A stretch of DNA of 64,000 bases from Gordonibacter faecis (GCF_030077735.1 NZ_JASJEU010000022.1:186001-250000); one strand, 5' to 3'. Positions 16,665 through 25,974 are shown, counted from the stretch's first letter. Program-made: numbers and translations. Notes: generated by a model from the letters alone, not told the origin.

Positions 16665-18796
16665 CGAGTCCCTCCCTTTCCCTCTGAGCCAATTGCGCGC
16701 AGTTTATCCAGCAAAAGCCCCACGTCAAGTGGCTTGGTTACCACATCATTCATACCGGCGCTTAAAGCGCGATCCACGTCATCACGAAATGCGTTCGCCG
16801 TCAGCGCCAGGATGGGCACAGCGGCGCTATCTGTGCGCTTGAGCGCGCGGATGGCATCGGTAGCTTGGTAGCCATCCATTCGCGGCATCTGTAAGTCCAT
16901 CAGCACCACATCGTAGGTGCCTTCTTCGCTGGCAGCAAAAGCCTCCAGCGCTTCTGCGCCGTCGCTTGCGGCGGTCACCACACAGCCTTCATCTTTAAGG
17001 ATATCCACAATAATCATGCGGTTCACGCCGTTGTCTTCGGCCACCAGCACACATTTTCCCTCAAGCGTAACGTCATCTGCAGCCGCACCTACGGCATCGG
17101 CGGTCGATTGGTCGGCTGCCATCTGCAACGGCACCGTCACCGTGAACGTCGACCCGCATCCCTGCTCGCTTTCCACTTCAATGGTGCCACCCATTTCTTC
17201 CACCAGTATCTTGGAAAGCGAGGCACCCAAACCTGTACCGTTGCGCGATGCCGCTCGTTTCTCCTGTTCAAACGGCTCCCATATACGTTCAAGGAAGCTG
17301 GGGCTCATGCCACACCCCGTGTCAGACACCACAAACGTGGTGCGCGCCACAGTTCCTTCGCCCGCCACAACTTGGCTCACGTTCAACGACACCCGGCCGC
17401 CCTCGGGTGTAAACTTAAGCGCGTTACCCAGCAAATTAACAATGACTTGTTTGATGCGCATTTCGTCGCCCACCACCCGGCGAGCCGGCAACTCACCATA
17501 CACAACAGAGAACTGCAAGTTGCGCGGCTTCGCCTGCAGACCGATGAGCGTGTCGATGTCGTCCAGCATAGCCGCCAGGTCGAACGACTGCGCGTACAGC
17601 TCCATCTGGCCGCTTTCGATTTTTGACATGTCCAACACGTCCGTGATCACACTCTTCAGGTAGTCCGCGGACACGTCCGCCTGATCCAGATAGCCGGACA
17701 GTTTTTCCTTGTCATCCACATTCTGCCGCATGAGATACTGAAGTCCCACCAGGCCGTTCAGCGGCGTGCGTATCTCGTGGCTCATGTTGGCAAGGAAGGT
17801 GGATTTTGCCTTTTCGGACTCACGCGCCACACGCGCGTCGCGCACCGAGCGAAACACCGTGAACAGCACGCCCGCTATCAGAAGTCCCAGTAGGCCAAAG
17901 AACAAGAGCGAGCGCGTCATGAGCTCGTTCACCTGGTGCGATGTCACCGACGCGTTCACCTTCACCACCAAATACCACCTGCTGTCAGCAATGGGCACCA
18001 TGGTAACGTAGTAGCGCTCGTCGCCCATGCGATACTCAGCAAACACGTTTTCGCCGCGCTCGATAGCGGCGCGGCTTTCGGCAAGCGAACCTGACACGAA
18101 TGAGGCATCTTTCAACTCGGCGAAAAAGTCCTGACCATCGGACCCGCCGTAATAACGGCTGGCCGTCACAATTTCGCCCGTATTGCGAATAACTAGGGCG
18201 ACGCCTTGGCCATCGAAGCTTTCGAACCGCATGCCAGCCTCGATATCGGCTACAGGCACAAGCCCCACCACGCTTTCGATGCGCTCTCCGTCGCAAACTA
18301 CCGGAGTATCCAGCTTCACACCATATACCAGGTACTCGCCCCACTTTTCGCGCTCTTCCAGTGTGTAGCGTATGACGAAGCGGTCGTCGGCAGCGCGATA
18401 GGTGTCGGCCCATTCGACATCATTAAGAGTGGAGGCAAGGTAGGTATTATCGTAGAGATGTTCCTGGTCAGTTACCAGATAGATACGTTCGAATGAAGAG
18501 GACCGCACCTCCACGCTCAGCTGGTACGACAAGTCAGCCACTTCGCCCTTGCGCGCAAGCCGAATGCGCTCGGATACTGAATCCAAATAATCCCACTTGC
18601 TGGTCATTTGGTTGTGAATACCCTGCGCATCGTGGTCGGCAATTTGCTCCATGAACGAAAGGGTAGTTCCGTTCACCGCTTGCGTGATACTTTGCTGGTA
18701 GAGCAGATAGCCGCCAGCTAACACCACCACCGCAACCGCACACATGGCCAGGTAAACCAGCGGGCGAACTCCTGTGCGGGGCGTCTTCGGTGTCAT
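16661..18796 (-). CDS. Hybrid sensor histidine kinase (Cache-like sensor, HisKA, HATPase, REC)
   Basis: A 711-residue membrane kinase. Helices at residues ~13-34 and ~290-315 flank a ~250-residue extracytoplasmic domain of Cache/PAS type. Then come HisKA with the phospho-His in ANMSHEIRTPLNGL, HATPase_c (N-box LLGNALKFTPEGG, DTGCGM, GTGLGASL) and a C-terminal receiver (VLMDLQMPRMDG, K in VTKPLD). The start at 18796 is preferred because GGAGGGAG precedes it and it overlaps the upstream gene by ATGA. With the separate Hpt protein and REC-HD-GYP regulator it forms a full His-Asp-His-Asp relay, all translationally coupled. Confidence 0.93.
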   Translation of the reverse strand: MTPKTPRTGVRPLVYLAMCAVAVVVLAGGYLLYQQSITQAVNGTTLSFMEQIADHDAQGIHNQMTSKWDYLDSVSERIRLARKGEVADLSYQLSVEVRSSSFERIYLVTDQEHLYDNTYLASTLNDVEWADTYRAADDRFVIRYTLEEREKWGEYLVYGVKLDTPVVCDGERIESVVGLVPVADIEAGMRFESFDGQGVALVIRNTGEIVTASRYYGGSDGQDFFAELKDASFVSGSLAESRAAIERGENVFAEYRMGDERYYVTMVPIADSRWYLVVKVNASVTSHQVNELMTRSLLFFGLLGLLIAGVLFTVFRSVRDARVARESEKAKSTFLANMSHEIRTPLNGLVGLQYLMRQNVDDKEKLSGYLDQADVSADYLKSVITDVLDMSKIESGQMELYAQSFDLAAMLDDIDTLIGLQAKPRNLQFSVVYGELPARRVVGDEMRIKQVIVNLLGNALKFTPEGGRVSLNVSQVVAGEGTVARTTFVVSDTGCGMSPSFLERIWEPFEQEKRAASRNGTGLGASLSKILVEEMGGTIEVESEQGCGSTFTVTVPLQMAADQSTADAVGAAADDVTLEGKCVLVAEDNGVNRMIIVDILKDEGCVVTAASDGAEALEAFAASEEGTYDVVLMDLQMPRMDGYQATDAIRALKRTDSAAVPILALTANAFRDDVDRALSAGMNDVVTKPLDVGLLLDKLRAIGSEGKGGTR

Positions 18797-20322
18797 GCAG
18801 CCGCTCCCTCCACTGCGACGATGCGCCCCACCACACCCAGTTTGTGCAGGGTGTCGCCGTCTTCGGCCCACACTACCAGGCACGCCACATTACAGCAGAG
18901 CAAGGTGCCATCAGCCAGCGGTAGGTCAACCTGCGCCTCGAATACGGGGCTGGTCGGCGACGAGTTCTCGCTCACCCGCGCAAGAACCCCAATGGCCTTT
19001 GCGGTGTCGGGCAAAAATTCCCTGGCAGAGGCGCCCACCACAATTTCGGCGTACCCAAACCGTTCGCAGCCACGTCCGGAGAACACCACCGTGTCGCTTT
19101 CAATGTCATAGTCGAACAGCACCCCGTCGAAGTACGAAGCAGTGAACTTGAATTTCGCGCGCTCGCGCTCAAGCAGCAGCACCGTGCGGTCGGCCAGCCC
19201 CGGCTCGCTGCGTTCCATCACTTCGCGCGAGAGTTTGCCCACGTCGAACAACTCAAGCGACCGGTCGCTGCGCAGCGCTACCATGTCACGCAAATGGTCG
19301 GCCTCTTCCAAAAAGCAACGCATGAGGTCGGGGTTAAACGCACCACATTCGCCATTTTCTATCATGGCCACGGCTGTTTCGTGCGAGAAGGCGCTCTTGT
19401 ACACGCGCTCACTCACCAGTGCATCGTACACGTCGGCCAGCGCCACCACCTGGGCCGCCACGGGAATTTCTTCACCGGCAAGACCGTCGGGGTAGCCGCG
19501 ACCGTCCCAGCGCTCGTGGTGCCAGCGGCAGATCTCGCGCGCGCACGTGACCAGGGCCTCGTTCTTGCCGAAGTGGAGGCCTTCCAGCATCTCGTCGCCG
19601 ATGGCGGCGTGTGTCTTCATGACCTCGAACTCTTCTTCGGTCAAACGTCCCGGCTTATTGAGAATCTCTTCGGGAATGGCAATTTTGCCAATGTCGTGCA
19701 GCGCTGCCGCGTTCGAGATGAGCGCAATCTTTGACGGCGTGAGGTTGTAGTCAGGGAAGCGGCTTTTCATGGCTTCCAGCAAAATTTCGGTGATGATGCG
19801 GATGCGCGCCACGTGCAAACCCGACTCGCCGTTGCGGAATTCCACAACGGTGCTCAGGATGTCCACCATGAGCGTGTTGGTTTTTTCACGCTCTTGCACC
19901 TGCTCAGCTATCAAATCTTTCAGCAGGTTTTGCTTCGCGAACAGCGCGATGGTGTTGCGCACGCGCTGCAGCACCACCTCGGGGTCGAACGGACGGTTCA
20001 CGTAATCGACCACGCCCAGCTCGAAGCCCTTGCGGATATAGGCGGGCGACGTCTCGGCGGAGATGACGATAACCGGCACGTCGTCGCTCCAATGGTTGCG
20101 ATGCAAGTGGGTAAGAACGTCGAAGCCGTCCATGTTCGGCATGACAATATCCAGCAGAAGAAGCGCGATGGAGCCTTCACGGCGGCGCAGGATGTTGAGC
20201 GCCTCTACGCCATCGCAGGCTTCCAGGATGTCGTAGTCATCCGACAAGATGTCGGAAAGCATGGAACGGTTGACAGCGGTATCGTCGGCAATGAGGATGG
20301 TTTGGCGTTTGCTGGCCGTCAT
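18793..20322 (-). CDS. Response regulator: REC, HD-GYP phosphodiesterase, C-terminal PAS-like domain
   Basis: A 509-residue regulator. Residues 1-125 are a receiver with the phospho-Asp in LLLLDIVMPNMDG. Residues ~150-345 are an HD-GYP domain with ALHDIGK and HHERWDGRGYPDGL, the signature of cyclic-di-GMP (or other cyclic dinucleotide) phosphodiesterases. Residues ~390-505 look PAS-like (FDGVLFDYDIESDTVVFSG). The likely output is control of a cyclic dinucleotide level in response to the relay. It overlaps the Hpt gene upstream and the hybrid kinase downstream by ATGA. Confidence 0.92.
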   Translation of the reverse strand: MTASKRQTILIADDTAVNRSMLSDILSDDYDILEACDGVEALNILRRREGSIALLLLDIVMPNMDGFDVLTHLHRNHWSDDVPVIVISAETSPAYIRKGFELGVVDYVNRPFDPEVVLQRVRNTIALFAKQNLLKDLIAEQVQEREKTNTLMVDILSTVVEFRNGESGLHVARIRIITEILLEAMKSRFPDYNLTPSKIALISNAAALHDIGKIAIPEEILNKPGRLTEEEFEVMKTHAAIGDEMLEGLHFGKNEALVTCAREICRWHHERWDGRGYPDGLAGEEIPVAAQVVALADVYDALVSERVYKSAFSHETAVAMIENGECGAFNPDLMRCFLEEADHLRDMVALRSDRSLELFDVGKLSREVMERSEPGLADRTVLLLERERAKFKFTASYFDGVLFDYDIESDTVVFSGRGCERFGYAEIVVGASAREFLPDTAKAIGVLARVSENSSPTSPVFEAQVDLPLADGTLLCCNVACLVVWAEDGDTLHKLGVVGRIVAVEGAAA

Positions 20323-20678
20323 GCGAGTTCACCGACTAGTGCGGTGAGATGCTCACAACTGGCTTTAAGCTGGCGATACAGTGCGTGCGCCCGCTCTTCC
20401 TCGCCAGGAGCAAGTCCGTCGCGCAAACATTCCACCAGTTCAACTGCGGTTTCGGTCATGGGCTTCAGCATGAGGTTCATGCTCATGCCCTTGATGGTGT
20501 GCGCGGCGCGAAAGGCGGCCTCATGGTCACCTTGCTCCATAGCGCTATCCAGCGCGGCAAATGCCGGGTCGTCCATAGTTTGAACAAGATACGCTTTGAT
20601 GCGTTCCTCTTTGCGAAGCAGCGCCAAAACATCGGCGAAATCAACACCGATGTTTTCATATAACGCGCGCACGTCCAT
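20319..20678 (-). CDS. Histidine phosphotransfer (Hpt) protein
   Basis: A 119-residue all-helical protein with the Hpt signature AAHTIKGMSMNL, in which the His is the phosphoacceptor. It would carry phosphate from the receiver of the hybrid kinase to the HD-GYP regulator. It is the first gene of the four-gene overlapping operon, and its TGA overlaps the ATG of the regulator by ATGA. The 236 bases between its start and the tRNA gene hold no supported gene. Confidence 0.88.
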   Translation of the reverse strand: MDVRALYENIGVDFADVLALLRKEERIKAYLVQTMDDPAFAALDSAMEQGDHEAAFRAAHTIKGMSMNLMLKPMTETAVELVECLRDGLAPGEEERAHALYRQLKASCEHLTALVGELA

Positions 20679-20899
20679 GCTTGAGCCTTTCGAGCTTTTC
20701 GAGCCGATTTTGAGGCTCTGGGGTCAAGCGAATATGATACCGGTTGAACACCTTTTTGTTAAGGAAACCGGCTTCAAATAAATAAGAAACCACACCGGGG
20801 AGCGCTATCGGCGCAGCACCTGACGCTTGCGCCATGCGAACCTTCTGCACGAAGGCGAACGCGAACGCGCACCCCGTTCCCCGAAGCAGAAGGGAATGC

Positions 20900-20905
20900 T
20901 ACAAT
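20900..20905 (+). promoter_or_regulatory. -10 element of the tRNA promoter
   Basis: TACAAT preceded by TGC (extended -10), 9 bp before the tRNA 5' end. A weak TTCCCC lies 17 bp upstream. Confidence 0.5.
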
Positions 20906-20914
20906 ACCAAGCAC

Positions 20915-20990
20915 GCCTCCGTAGCTCAGGGGACAGAGCACCGCTCTCCTAAAGCGGGTGCCGCGCGTTCGAATCGCGCCGGGGGCACCA
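20915..20990 (+). tRNA. tRNA-Arg (anticodon CCT)
   Basis: A full cloverleaf can be drawn: acceptor GCCTCCG with CGGGGGC, D-arm GCTC/GAGC, anticodon stem CCGCT/AGCGG around the loop CTCCTAA (anticodon CCT), T-arm GCGCG-TTCGAAT-CGCGC, and an encoded CCA end. It reads AGG codons. Confidence 0.97.
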
Positions 20991-21000
20991 CCTAAAGTCG

Positions 21001-21036
21001 CAGGCCACCAGCATACTACTGGTGGCCTGTTTGATT
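21001..21036 (+). terminator. Terminator after tRNA-Arg
   Basis: An 11-bp stem, CAGGCCACCAG (21001-21011) with CTGGTGGCCTG (21019-21029), followed by TTTGATTCTT. Confidence 0.8.
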
Positions 21037-21125
21037 CTTATCCAAAACCCTACGGAAGACAATCCACGGCCAACCGCAGGAGGAATCGTCCCTAACTCTT
21101 CTGGGAGAGGCGAATGCCCCCACTA

Positions 21126-21136
21126 CCCCCCCCCCC
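21126..21136. repeat. C11 homopolymer tract
   Basis: Eleven consecutive C, about 170 bp upstream of the lipoprotein start. Such tracts are slippage-prone. I see no promoter elements flanking it, so its effect is unclear. The rest of 21037-21304 shows no gene. Confidence 0.7.
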
Positions 21137-21304
21137 GCAATGTTTGTGCGGTTTTTGCGAGGGGATGAGGGCTTAGCTACGGGTGGGTGACGGTTCGGTA
21201 TGGTGGGCGAGGATGGTCGCGCGGGCGGCCGGGCGCGCGGGATGCGCGCTGAATAGTTGACATGGGCCGGGCGTGGGACGCGCGGTCGTGCGATAGGAGG
21301 TATC

Positions 21305-22018
21305 GTGTACAAGATTGTTGCATTGGGTGCGGCGGCGCTGTTGGCTGCTACTCTTGCGGGGTGTGCAAGCGAACCGGCTGATCAACCGACTGAAGGCGGC
21401 GGCGCACCCGCTAAACAAACGCAGACGGCGCCGGAGCCGAAGGAGAACAAAGTCTCACTGGTGGATTCCGGTTGGTCGGTAGATGAGCAGGGCTATATCC
21501 ACTATGGCGTCATCATCAAGAACGAAGGTGCTCAGGGGGCGCTGTTTCCCACGGTGAAAATTGTGAGCAAGGATGAAAGCGGCAACGTCATTTCCTCCGA
21601 CGAGCAGGTACTCATGAGCATTCGACCTGATCAGGAACTTGCTTGGGGTGGTCAGGCGGGGCACGGTACGCCTCCTGCTACCGTTGAGTTTGAGGTGAGT
21701 GTGGGTTCCGGCAACTGGCAGGATTCGGACCCGAATATCGAAATGTTCCGCATCGACGGGCTTAATGTCCAGGATAGCGGATACGGCATGGTGCACTTCG
21801 TGGGTGAGATTACCAGTCTGCTTGAGGATACCAACATGAATCAGGTTGCTGTCAGTGCCCTCTTGCGTGACGCGAATGGTGTCATCGTGGGCGGCTACAC
21901 GGGCTTTGCCGACAACCTATCGGCGGGCGGCACCACCGCTTTTGACATTATCGGCTACGGTGTGCCGGAATACGCCACCGTGGAGGCTTGGGCCCAGCCC
22001 TGGAGCGTGGCTAAGTAA
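21305..22018 (+). CDS. Secreted lipoprotein with FxLYD-like beta domain, unknown function
   Basis: A 237-residue lipoprotein with signal MYKIVALGAAALLAAT and lipobox LAGC (Cys near residue 20). A Pro/Gln/Glu linker leads to a repeated beta-sandwich pattern (VSLVDSGWSVDEQGYIHYGVIIKNEG and later VHFVGEITSLLEDTNMNQVAV) that resembles FxLYD-type surface domains. The function is unknown. The GTG at 21305 follows AGGAGG-TATC. It stands alone between a tRNA and a convergent reductase gene. Confidence 0.8.
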   Translation: MYKIVALGAAALLAATLAGCASEPADQPTEGGGAPAKQTQTAPEPKENKVSLVDSGWSVDEQGYIHYGVIIKNEGAQGALFPTVKIVSKDESGNVISSDEQVLMSIRPDQELAWGGQAGHGTPPATVEFEVSVGSGNWQDSDPNIEMFRIDGLNVQDSGYGMVHFVGEITSLLEDTNMNQVAVSALLRDANGVIVGGYTGFADNLSAGGTTAFDIIGYGVPEYATVEAWAQPWSVAK

Positions 22019-22085
22019 CAAGCAGACGAACACAGCGAGGGCAGCAAAACCAGCACAAACGCACTAGGCGCCCTCTAAACGCGAA

Positions 22086-22125
22086 GCGACGCCCGGGGGA
22101 GGGAGGGGGAGTCTCCGGGCGTCGC
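22086..22125. terminator. Strong hairpin between convergent genes, G-rich loop
   Basis: GCGACGCCCGG (22086-22096) pairs with CCGGGCGTCGC (22115-22125). The loop contains GGGAGGGAGGGGGAG. It lies between the lipoprotein and the flavoprotein gene and may end both transcripts, although it lacks a T-run. Confidence 0.55.
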
Positions 22126-22173
22126 GTGTTGCGTGCCGCGTGGGCAGGCGAAATAGGTCGAAACGGTTGCCGC

Positions 22174-23931
22174 TTACGCAGTGGCCATCTGCTTCACAAC
22201 GTGGATGGCTTCGGTCATCGTGCGACCGCAGGCGAAGCCGTGAAGCTGGTCGGGGTAGCAGCCGCTGAACACGCTGCCGGAGCAGTCGCCGGCGGCGTAT
22301 AGGCCCTCAATCGGGTTGCCCTCGGTGTCGATGGCCTGGCAGTCGTGGTTGATACGCACGCCATCGATGGTGGTCAGCAGTGTGCCGCCCAGCGTTGCGC
22401 CGTAGTACGGCGGCTTGCGCAGCGCGGACAGGCGATACGCCTCTTTGCCGAAGTCCGGGTCCTGCTGCATGTCGAAGAGCTCGTTGTAGCGCTCCACCTC
22501 AGCCAGGAAGTTCTTCTTGGCATCGCCCTCGAAGCCCAACTTGTCAGCCAGTTCCTCGATGGTGTCGGCCTTCTGCAGGCGGCCGTCATCAAGCTGTTTC
22601 TGGAAGTATTTGTCCAGGTCGTACGTACCGTCTTCCTTCTTCACGCCCAGGACGCCCATGCGCGTGCCGGCCGAGCAGCCCAGCGTGTGGAAGCGCTGCA
22701 CGTCGTCGCCGAAGTTGGAGTCCCACACGGAAATGTACACGCCGCCCGGCTGCTGCGTTGCCGCGTGCGGCAGGTAGTCGTAGTCGGCGGACTCGTTGGC
22801 GAAGCGCTCTCCGTTCAGGTTCACCTTCAGGAAGGGCTGCGTGCCGGGGTTGAACTGGCCATTGCTGGGGAACTGCGGGTCGCCGGCCTTGATGCTTTCC
22901 TCGGTGTAGCCCGCCTTCGTACCAGGAGCCACCAGGCCGCGGTCGAAGATCATCGTCGCGGACGTGAGGTCCTTCGCAGCGCCCGCCCACAGGGCTGCCT
23001 TAATGCCGTCGCCCGTGTCGTTTTGGTTGTAGCCAAGCGCGGTCACGCTCTGCGCCGTCACGGGGGACAGCGCCTGCACCATGGCGGGGTTCGCCGGGTA
23101 GCCGCCCGTGGTTAGAAGCACACCCTTCTTGGCGTTGATCTGCACATAGCCGCCGCCGGTTTCGAAGATGGCGCCCGTCACGCTGCCCGTGCCGTCGCCC
23201 TCGCGCACCAGCTTGGCCAGCGCGTGCTTGTACATGACCTCGTGGCCAGCCTTCTGAATGTGCTGTTCGAATAGCTTGTTGCGCTCTTCGATGTCGCGGC
23301 CGCCCTTTTCGTCGCCGTAGTGATGCTCGAACGGCGGGGTGTAGTAGGGGGTGCCGCCCATGCCGCCGGGCATCTCATATTCGTCAGCGATGACGCGCGC
23401 ACCCGCGGCCGTCATGATGCCGTCGACGAACGCGAACATGTCGGCGCTTTCGTCCATCCACATGCGGATGAGGCGCTGGTCGCAGTTGCCCTGCGAGTAA
23501 CGCACGATCTCACCCATGAGACGCTGGCGGTCGACGGTGACACCCTGGCTGGTGAACGGCGGGGTGTCAACTGCAGCGAACCAGTGACGGGTAGCACCCA
23601 CGGTCTCGCCCTTTTCGCAGATCATGAAGTCGACGCCCTTGTCGGCGGCGTACGCGGCGGCGGCCATGCCACCGTTGCCAGCGCCGACGATAAGCAGGTC
23701 GCACTCCTTCGTTTCCTTGATGTCGCTCTCGGCGATCTCAGGGGCGGTGCCCAGCCAGTCGGCTGCGGCGTTCTGGCCCTCGGCAGCGCCGTCGGCCTTC
23801 TTGGTGTCGCCAGTCGCCTCGCCCTGCGCCTTCGGAGCGCAGCCGGCCAGGCCAAGCGCGGCCAGCGCGCCGGCGCCTGCCATGCCGCCAATAAAGTTGC
23901 GGCGGGAGATGCCTGTGGTGTTCGTTTGCAT
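22174..23931 (-). CDS. Tat-exported FAD-dependent reductase (fumarate reductase/flavocytochrome-type flavoprotein)
   Basis: A 585-residue extracytoplasmic flavoenzyme. It has a Tat signal (GISRRNFIGG) overlapping a lipobox (LGLAGC), then an FAD-binding Rossmann motif (CDLLIVGAGNGGMAAAAYAA), an FAD/substrate region with LLTTGGYPANP, and a C-terminal YAAGDCSGSVFSG...GFACGRTMTEA block typical of the FrdA/succinate dehydrogenase family. No haem CxxCH motif is present, so electrons must come from a separate carrier. Such lone reductases in Eggerthellaceae use dietary or host organic acids or enones as terminal acceptors; the substrate here is unknown. It is divergent from a membrane LuxR-type gene, which probably regulates it. 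Confidence 0.9.
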   Translation of the reverse strand: MQTNTTGISRRNFIGGMAGAGALAALGLAGCAPKAQGEATGDTKKADGAAEGQNAAADWLGTAPEIAESDIKETKECDLLIVGAGNGGMAAAAYAADKGVDFMICEKGETVGATRHWFAAVDTPPFTSQGVTVDRQRLMGEIVRYSQGNCDQRLIRMWMDESADMFAFVDGIMTAAGARVIADEYEMPGGMGGTPYYTPPFEHHYGDEKGGRDIEERNKLFEQHIQKAGHEVMYKHALAKLVREGDGTGSVTGAIFETGGGYVQINAKKGVLLTTGGYPANPAMVQALSPVTAQSVTALGYNQNDTGDGIKAALWAGAAKDLTSATMIFDRGLVAPGTKAGYTEESIKAGDPQFPSNGQFNPGTQPFLKVNLNGERFANESADYDYLPHAATQQPGGVYISVWDSNFGDDVQRFHTLGCSAGTRMGVLGVKKEDGTYDLDKYFQKQLDDGRLQKADTIEELADKLGFEGDAKKNFLAEVERYNELFDMQQDPDFGKEAYRLSALRKPPYYGATLGGTLLTTIDGVRINHDCQAIDTEGNPIEGLYAAGDCSGSVFSGCYPDQLHGFACGRTMTEAIHVVKQMATA

Positions 23932-24226
23932 AGTGAATCCTCCTTAGATGTTCTGCGACGGCGTTTCGCTCTTTCGACGCGGCACGGAGCCTCGTGCGAA
24001 AGAGGGCGCGGTCGCTCCCTCGCGAAGCATCGTAGCGCGCAAAGAGGGCACGCCACACCACCCCACGTGGGGCGTTTCTGCGTAAAGAATCGTTGCGTGC
24101 GCGCTCCCCCCGCTGGGGTGACGCAGTAAGAAACCCCAGATCACATGGCGCTGTTGTAAGAGGCAGGCAAACTCAACAACAGGGCAAGGAATGCGCCCGC
24201 CCCTCGCGCGGAGGCGTCCGGTAGCG

Positions 24227-24232
24227 TACAAT
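24227..24232 (+). promoter_or_regulatory. -10 element of the LuxR-family gene
   Basis: TACAAT, 35 bp before the ATG at 24267. No clear -35 is visible, which fits activator dependence. The 335-bp divergent gap must also hold the promoter of the reductase gene; I could not place it. Confidence 0.4.
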
Positions 24233-24266
24233 GCAGTAAGGGGGAACTGAACAATTTGGGAGGGAT

Positions 24267-25931
24267 ATGAGCGACAGCACCCATGCTGGCGCGAACCAGC
24301 GAAGCGACACACGTGCGCTCCGCGTGGGAGGCGCAGCCGCCATTGCGGTGACTATTGCGCTGACCACGTTCGGCGGGTTCGTGCTGAATGCAGGCCTGTA
24401 TTCGCAGGTGGCAACCTACTGTGGCATCGCGCGCGAAATCAACACGTTCGGTAGCGCAGCGTTGTTCTTTGTGCTGTTTGTGGTTGCTGTGCGCTGGCCG
24501 TCGCTGCTGGATAAGCGCATCATGACCGTGGGCGCGCTGGGGTGTTTGGCAACCGCCGCTGTCGTTTTGGAGTTAGCTGTGCGTTTTGCCGATCCGGCGG
24601 CTACTGTTGTGGGGTTGTTGTTTTCGACGGCAGGCAAGACGTGGGCGGCGGCTCTGATTGCATGTTCGCTTGGGTCGCTCGGCTCGGCGAAAGAAGCGGC
24701 TGTGGCTGCTGCGGGCGGCATTGCGCTTGGCGGCATTGTGGCCATGCTGGCGCCCACGCCCAACTGGCAGATTGCTATTGCGCTGCACGTGGCTTTTCCG
24801 GTACTTGTCGTAGCGCTTCTTTACCGGCGTAGTTCCGACGTGCTTGACGCAGTGCGCCGAGGTGCGCCCCCGTTCGACCTTGAAGTGGCGAACCCCGAGT
24901 CGTTTTTTGCGCCCACGCACGCGCTGTTTCTGTGCGCGTTTTTGTTCAGCGTGGCATCCGGCTACGCACTCACCATCAATGAGGTGGGACATGCGCCGGT
25001 GACCAGCGACTTCTCCGCGTTGCTTACCGTCGCGTTGGCGCTGTGGGCTATCTTTGGCCGCGACGGAGACAAGGAAGATACGCTGTTTTCATGCGCGGTA
25101 CTGCTGGTGATTGCAGGATTTTTGCTAGCGCCGTTCACCTTCTCAACGGGGCTGCCCTCGGCAAACACGCTGTTGAGATGTGGCAACGACGGGTTCAGCA
25201 TGCTGGTGTGGATGGTCATTGCCGCAGTGGGGCGACGCAATGTGTTCGCGCTGTTGCCCACGTTTGCGCTCATCCGAGCGTGCGGTGCGCTGGGTACGAA
25301 TCTCGGCGCTATCGCAGGTCACACGTCCAATGGCTTCGTGGGTGCGAACCAGCAAGCCGCTGAGCTTATTGCCGCCGTGGCGCTGTTTCTGTTTGTGGCG
25401 CTTCTGTGGGTGGGTTTCAGGAAGTTCAGCTTCTCGGGCACCATCCGCGGCATGGCGGGCGTGGCCGAAGGGACCAGTGCTGCGGGAAAGGAAACTGCGG
25501 AAGGTGTCGCCGTGAAGGCAGACGCGCACGTTGCGAGTACGGAAGCCGCAGATTCCCCCGGTCAATCGAGCGAAGATCAAGCGATCCCTCAAAGGTCTCA
25601 CACGCCCAGCATCGAAGAGTGCTGTGCTGTTTTGGGTGCGCAGCACGGCCTCACCGAACGCGAAACAGAAATCTTCTCCATGCTGGCCCGCGGCCGCAAC
25701 GGCACTTTCATCATGGAGCACTACGTCATCTCGCGCAACACCGTAAAGAGCCACATCAAACACATCTACGCCAAACTAGACGTCCACTCCCAACAAGAAC
25801 TCATAGATTTGGTAGAGAGTGAAGCGACCAATCACGCTGGAATTCTGCGCGACGCCACGACCTATCGCGCGGGCAAGCTTGAAACGTTCACGCTTGATGA
25901 AGTAAAAACCCACTATGGCTTGGACAAGTAA
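24267..25931 (+). CDS. Membrane-integrated LuxR-family transcription regulator
   Basis: A 554-residue protein with about twelve hydrophobic segments in an MFS-like arrangement (residues ~20-390), a low-complexity linker, and a C-terminal LuxR/GerE helix-turn-helix (LTERETEIFSMLARGRNGTF, then ISRNTVKSHIKHIYAKLDVH). This architecture is expanded in Eggerthellaceae, where such genes sit beside reductase genes and sense the substrate or a related small molecule at the membrane. Here it is divergent from the flavoprotein reductase with a 335-bp shared control region, so it is the obvious candidate regulator. GGGAGGG precedes the ATG. Confidence 0.9.
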   Translation: MSDSTHAGANQRSDTRALRVGGAAAIAVTIALTTFGGFVLNAGLYSQVATYCGIAREINTFGSAALFFVLFVVAVRWPSLLDKRIMTVGALGCLATAAVVLELAVRFADPAATVVGLLFSTAGKTWAAALIACSLGSLGSAKEAAVAAAGGIALGGIVAMLAPTPNWQIAIALHVAFPVLVVALLYRRSSDVLDAVRRGAPPFDLEVANPESFFAPTHALFLCAFLFSVASGYALTINEVGHAPVTSDFSALLTVALALWAIFGRDGDKEDTLFSCAVLLVIAGFLLAPFTFSTGLPSANTLLRCGNDGFSMLVWMVIAAVGRRNVFALLPTFALIRACGALGTNLGAIAGHTSNGFVGANQQAAELIAAVALFLFVALLWVGFRKFSFSGTIRGMAGVAEGTSAAGKETAEGVAVKADAHVASTEAADSPGQSSEDQAIPQRSHTPSIEECCAVLGAQHGLTERETEIFSMLARGRNGTFIMEHYVISRNTVKSHIKHIYAKLDVHSQQELIDLVESEATNHAGILRDATTYRAGKLETFTLDEVKTHYGLDK

Positions 25932-25974
25932 GGTTCAAGTATGAGAACCTCAACCTGCTGCGTTAAGACTCTGT

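Noticed and set aside
20656..20850. 64-codon minus-strand ORF between the Hpt gene and tRNA-Arg
   Set aside because: No SD, no family, and it overlaps the Hpt start; not supported.
21016..21312. 98-codon minus-strand ORF across the C11 tract
   Set aside because: Pro/Arg-rich composition typical of chance frames; it overlaps the tRNA terminator and the lipoprotein SD.
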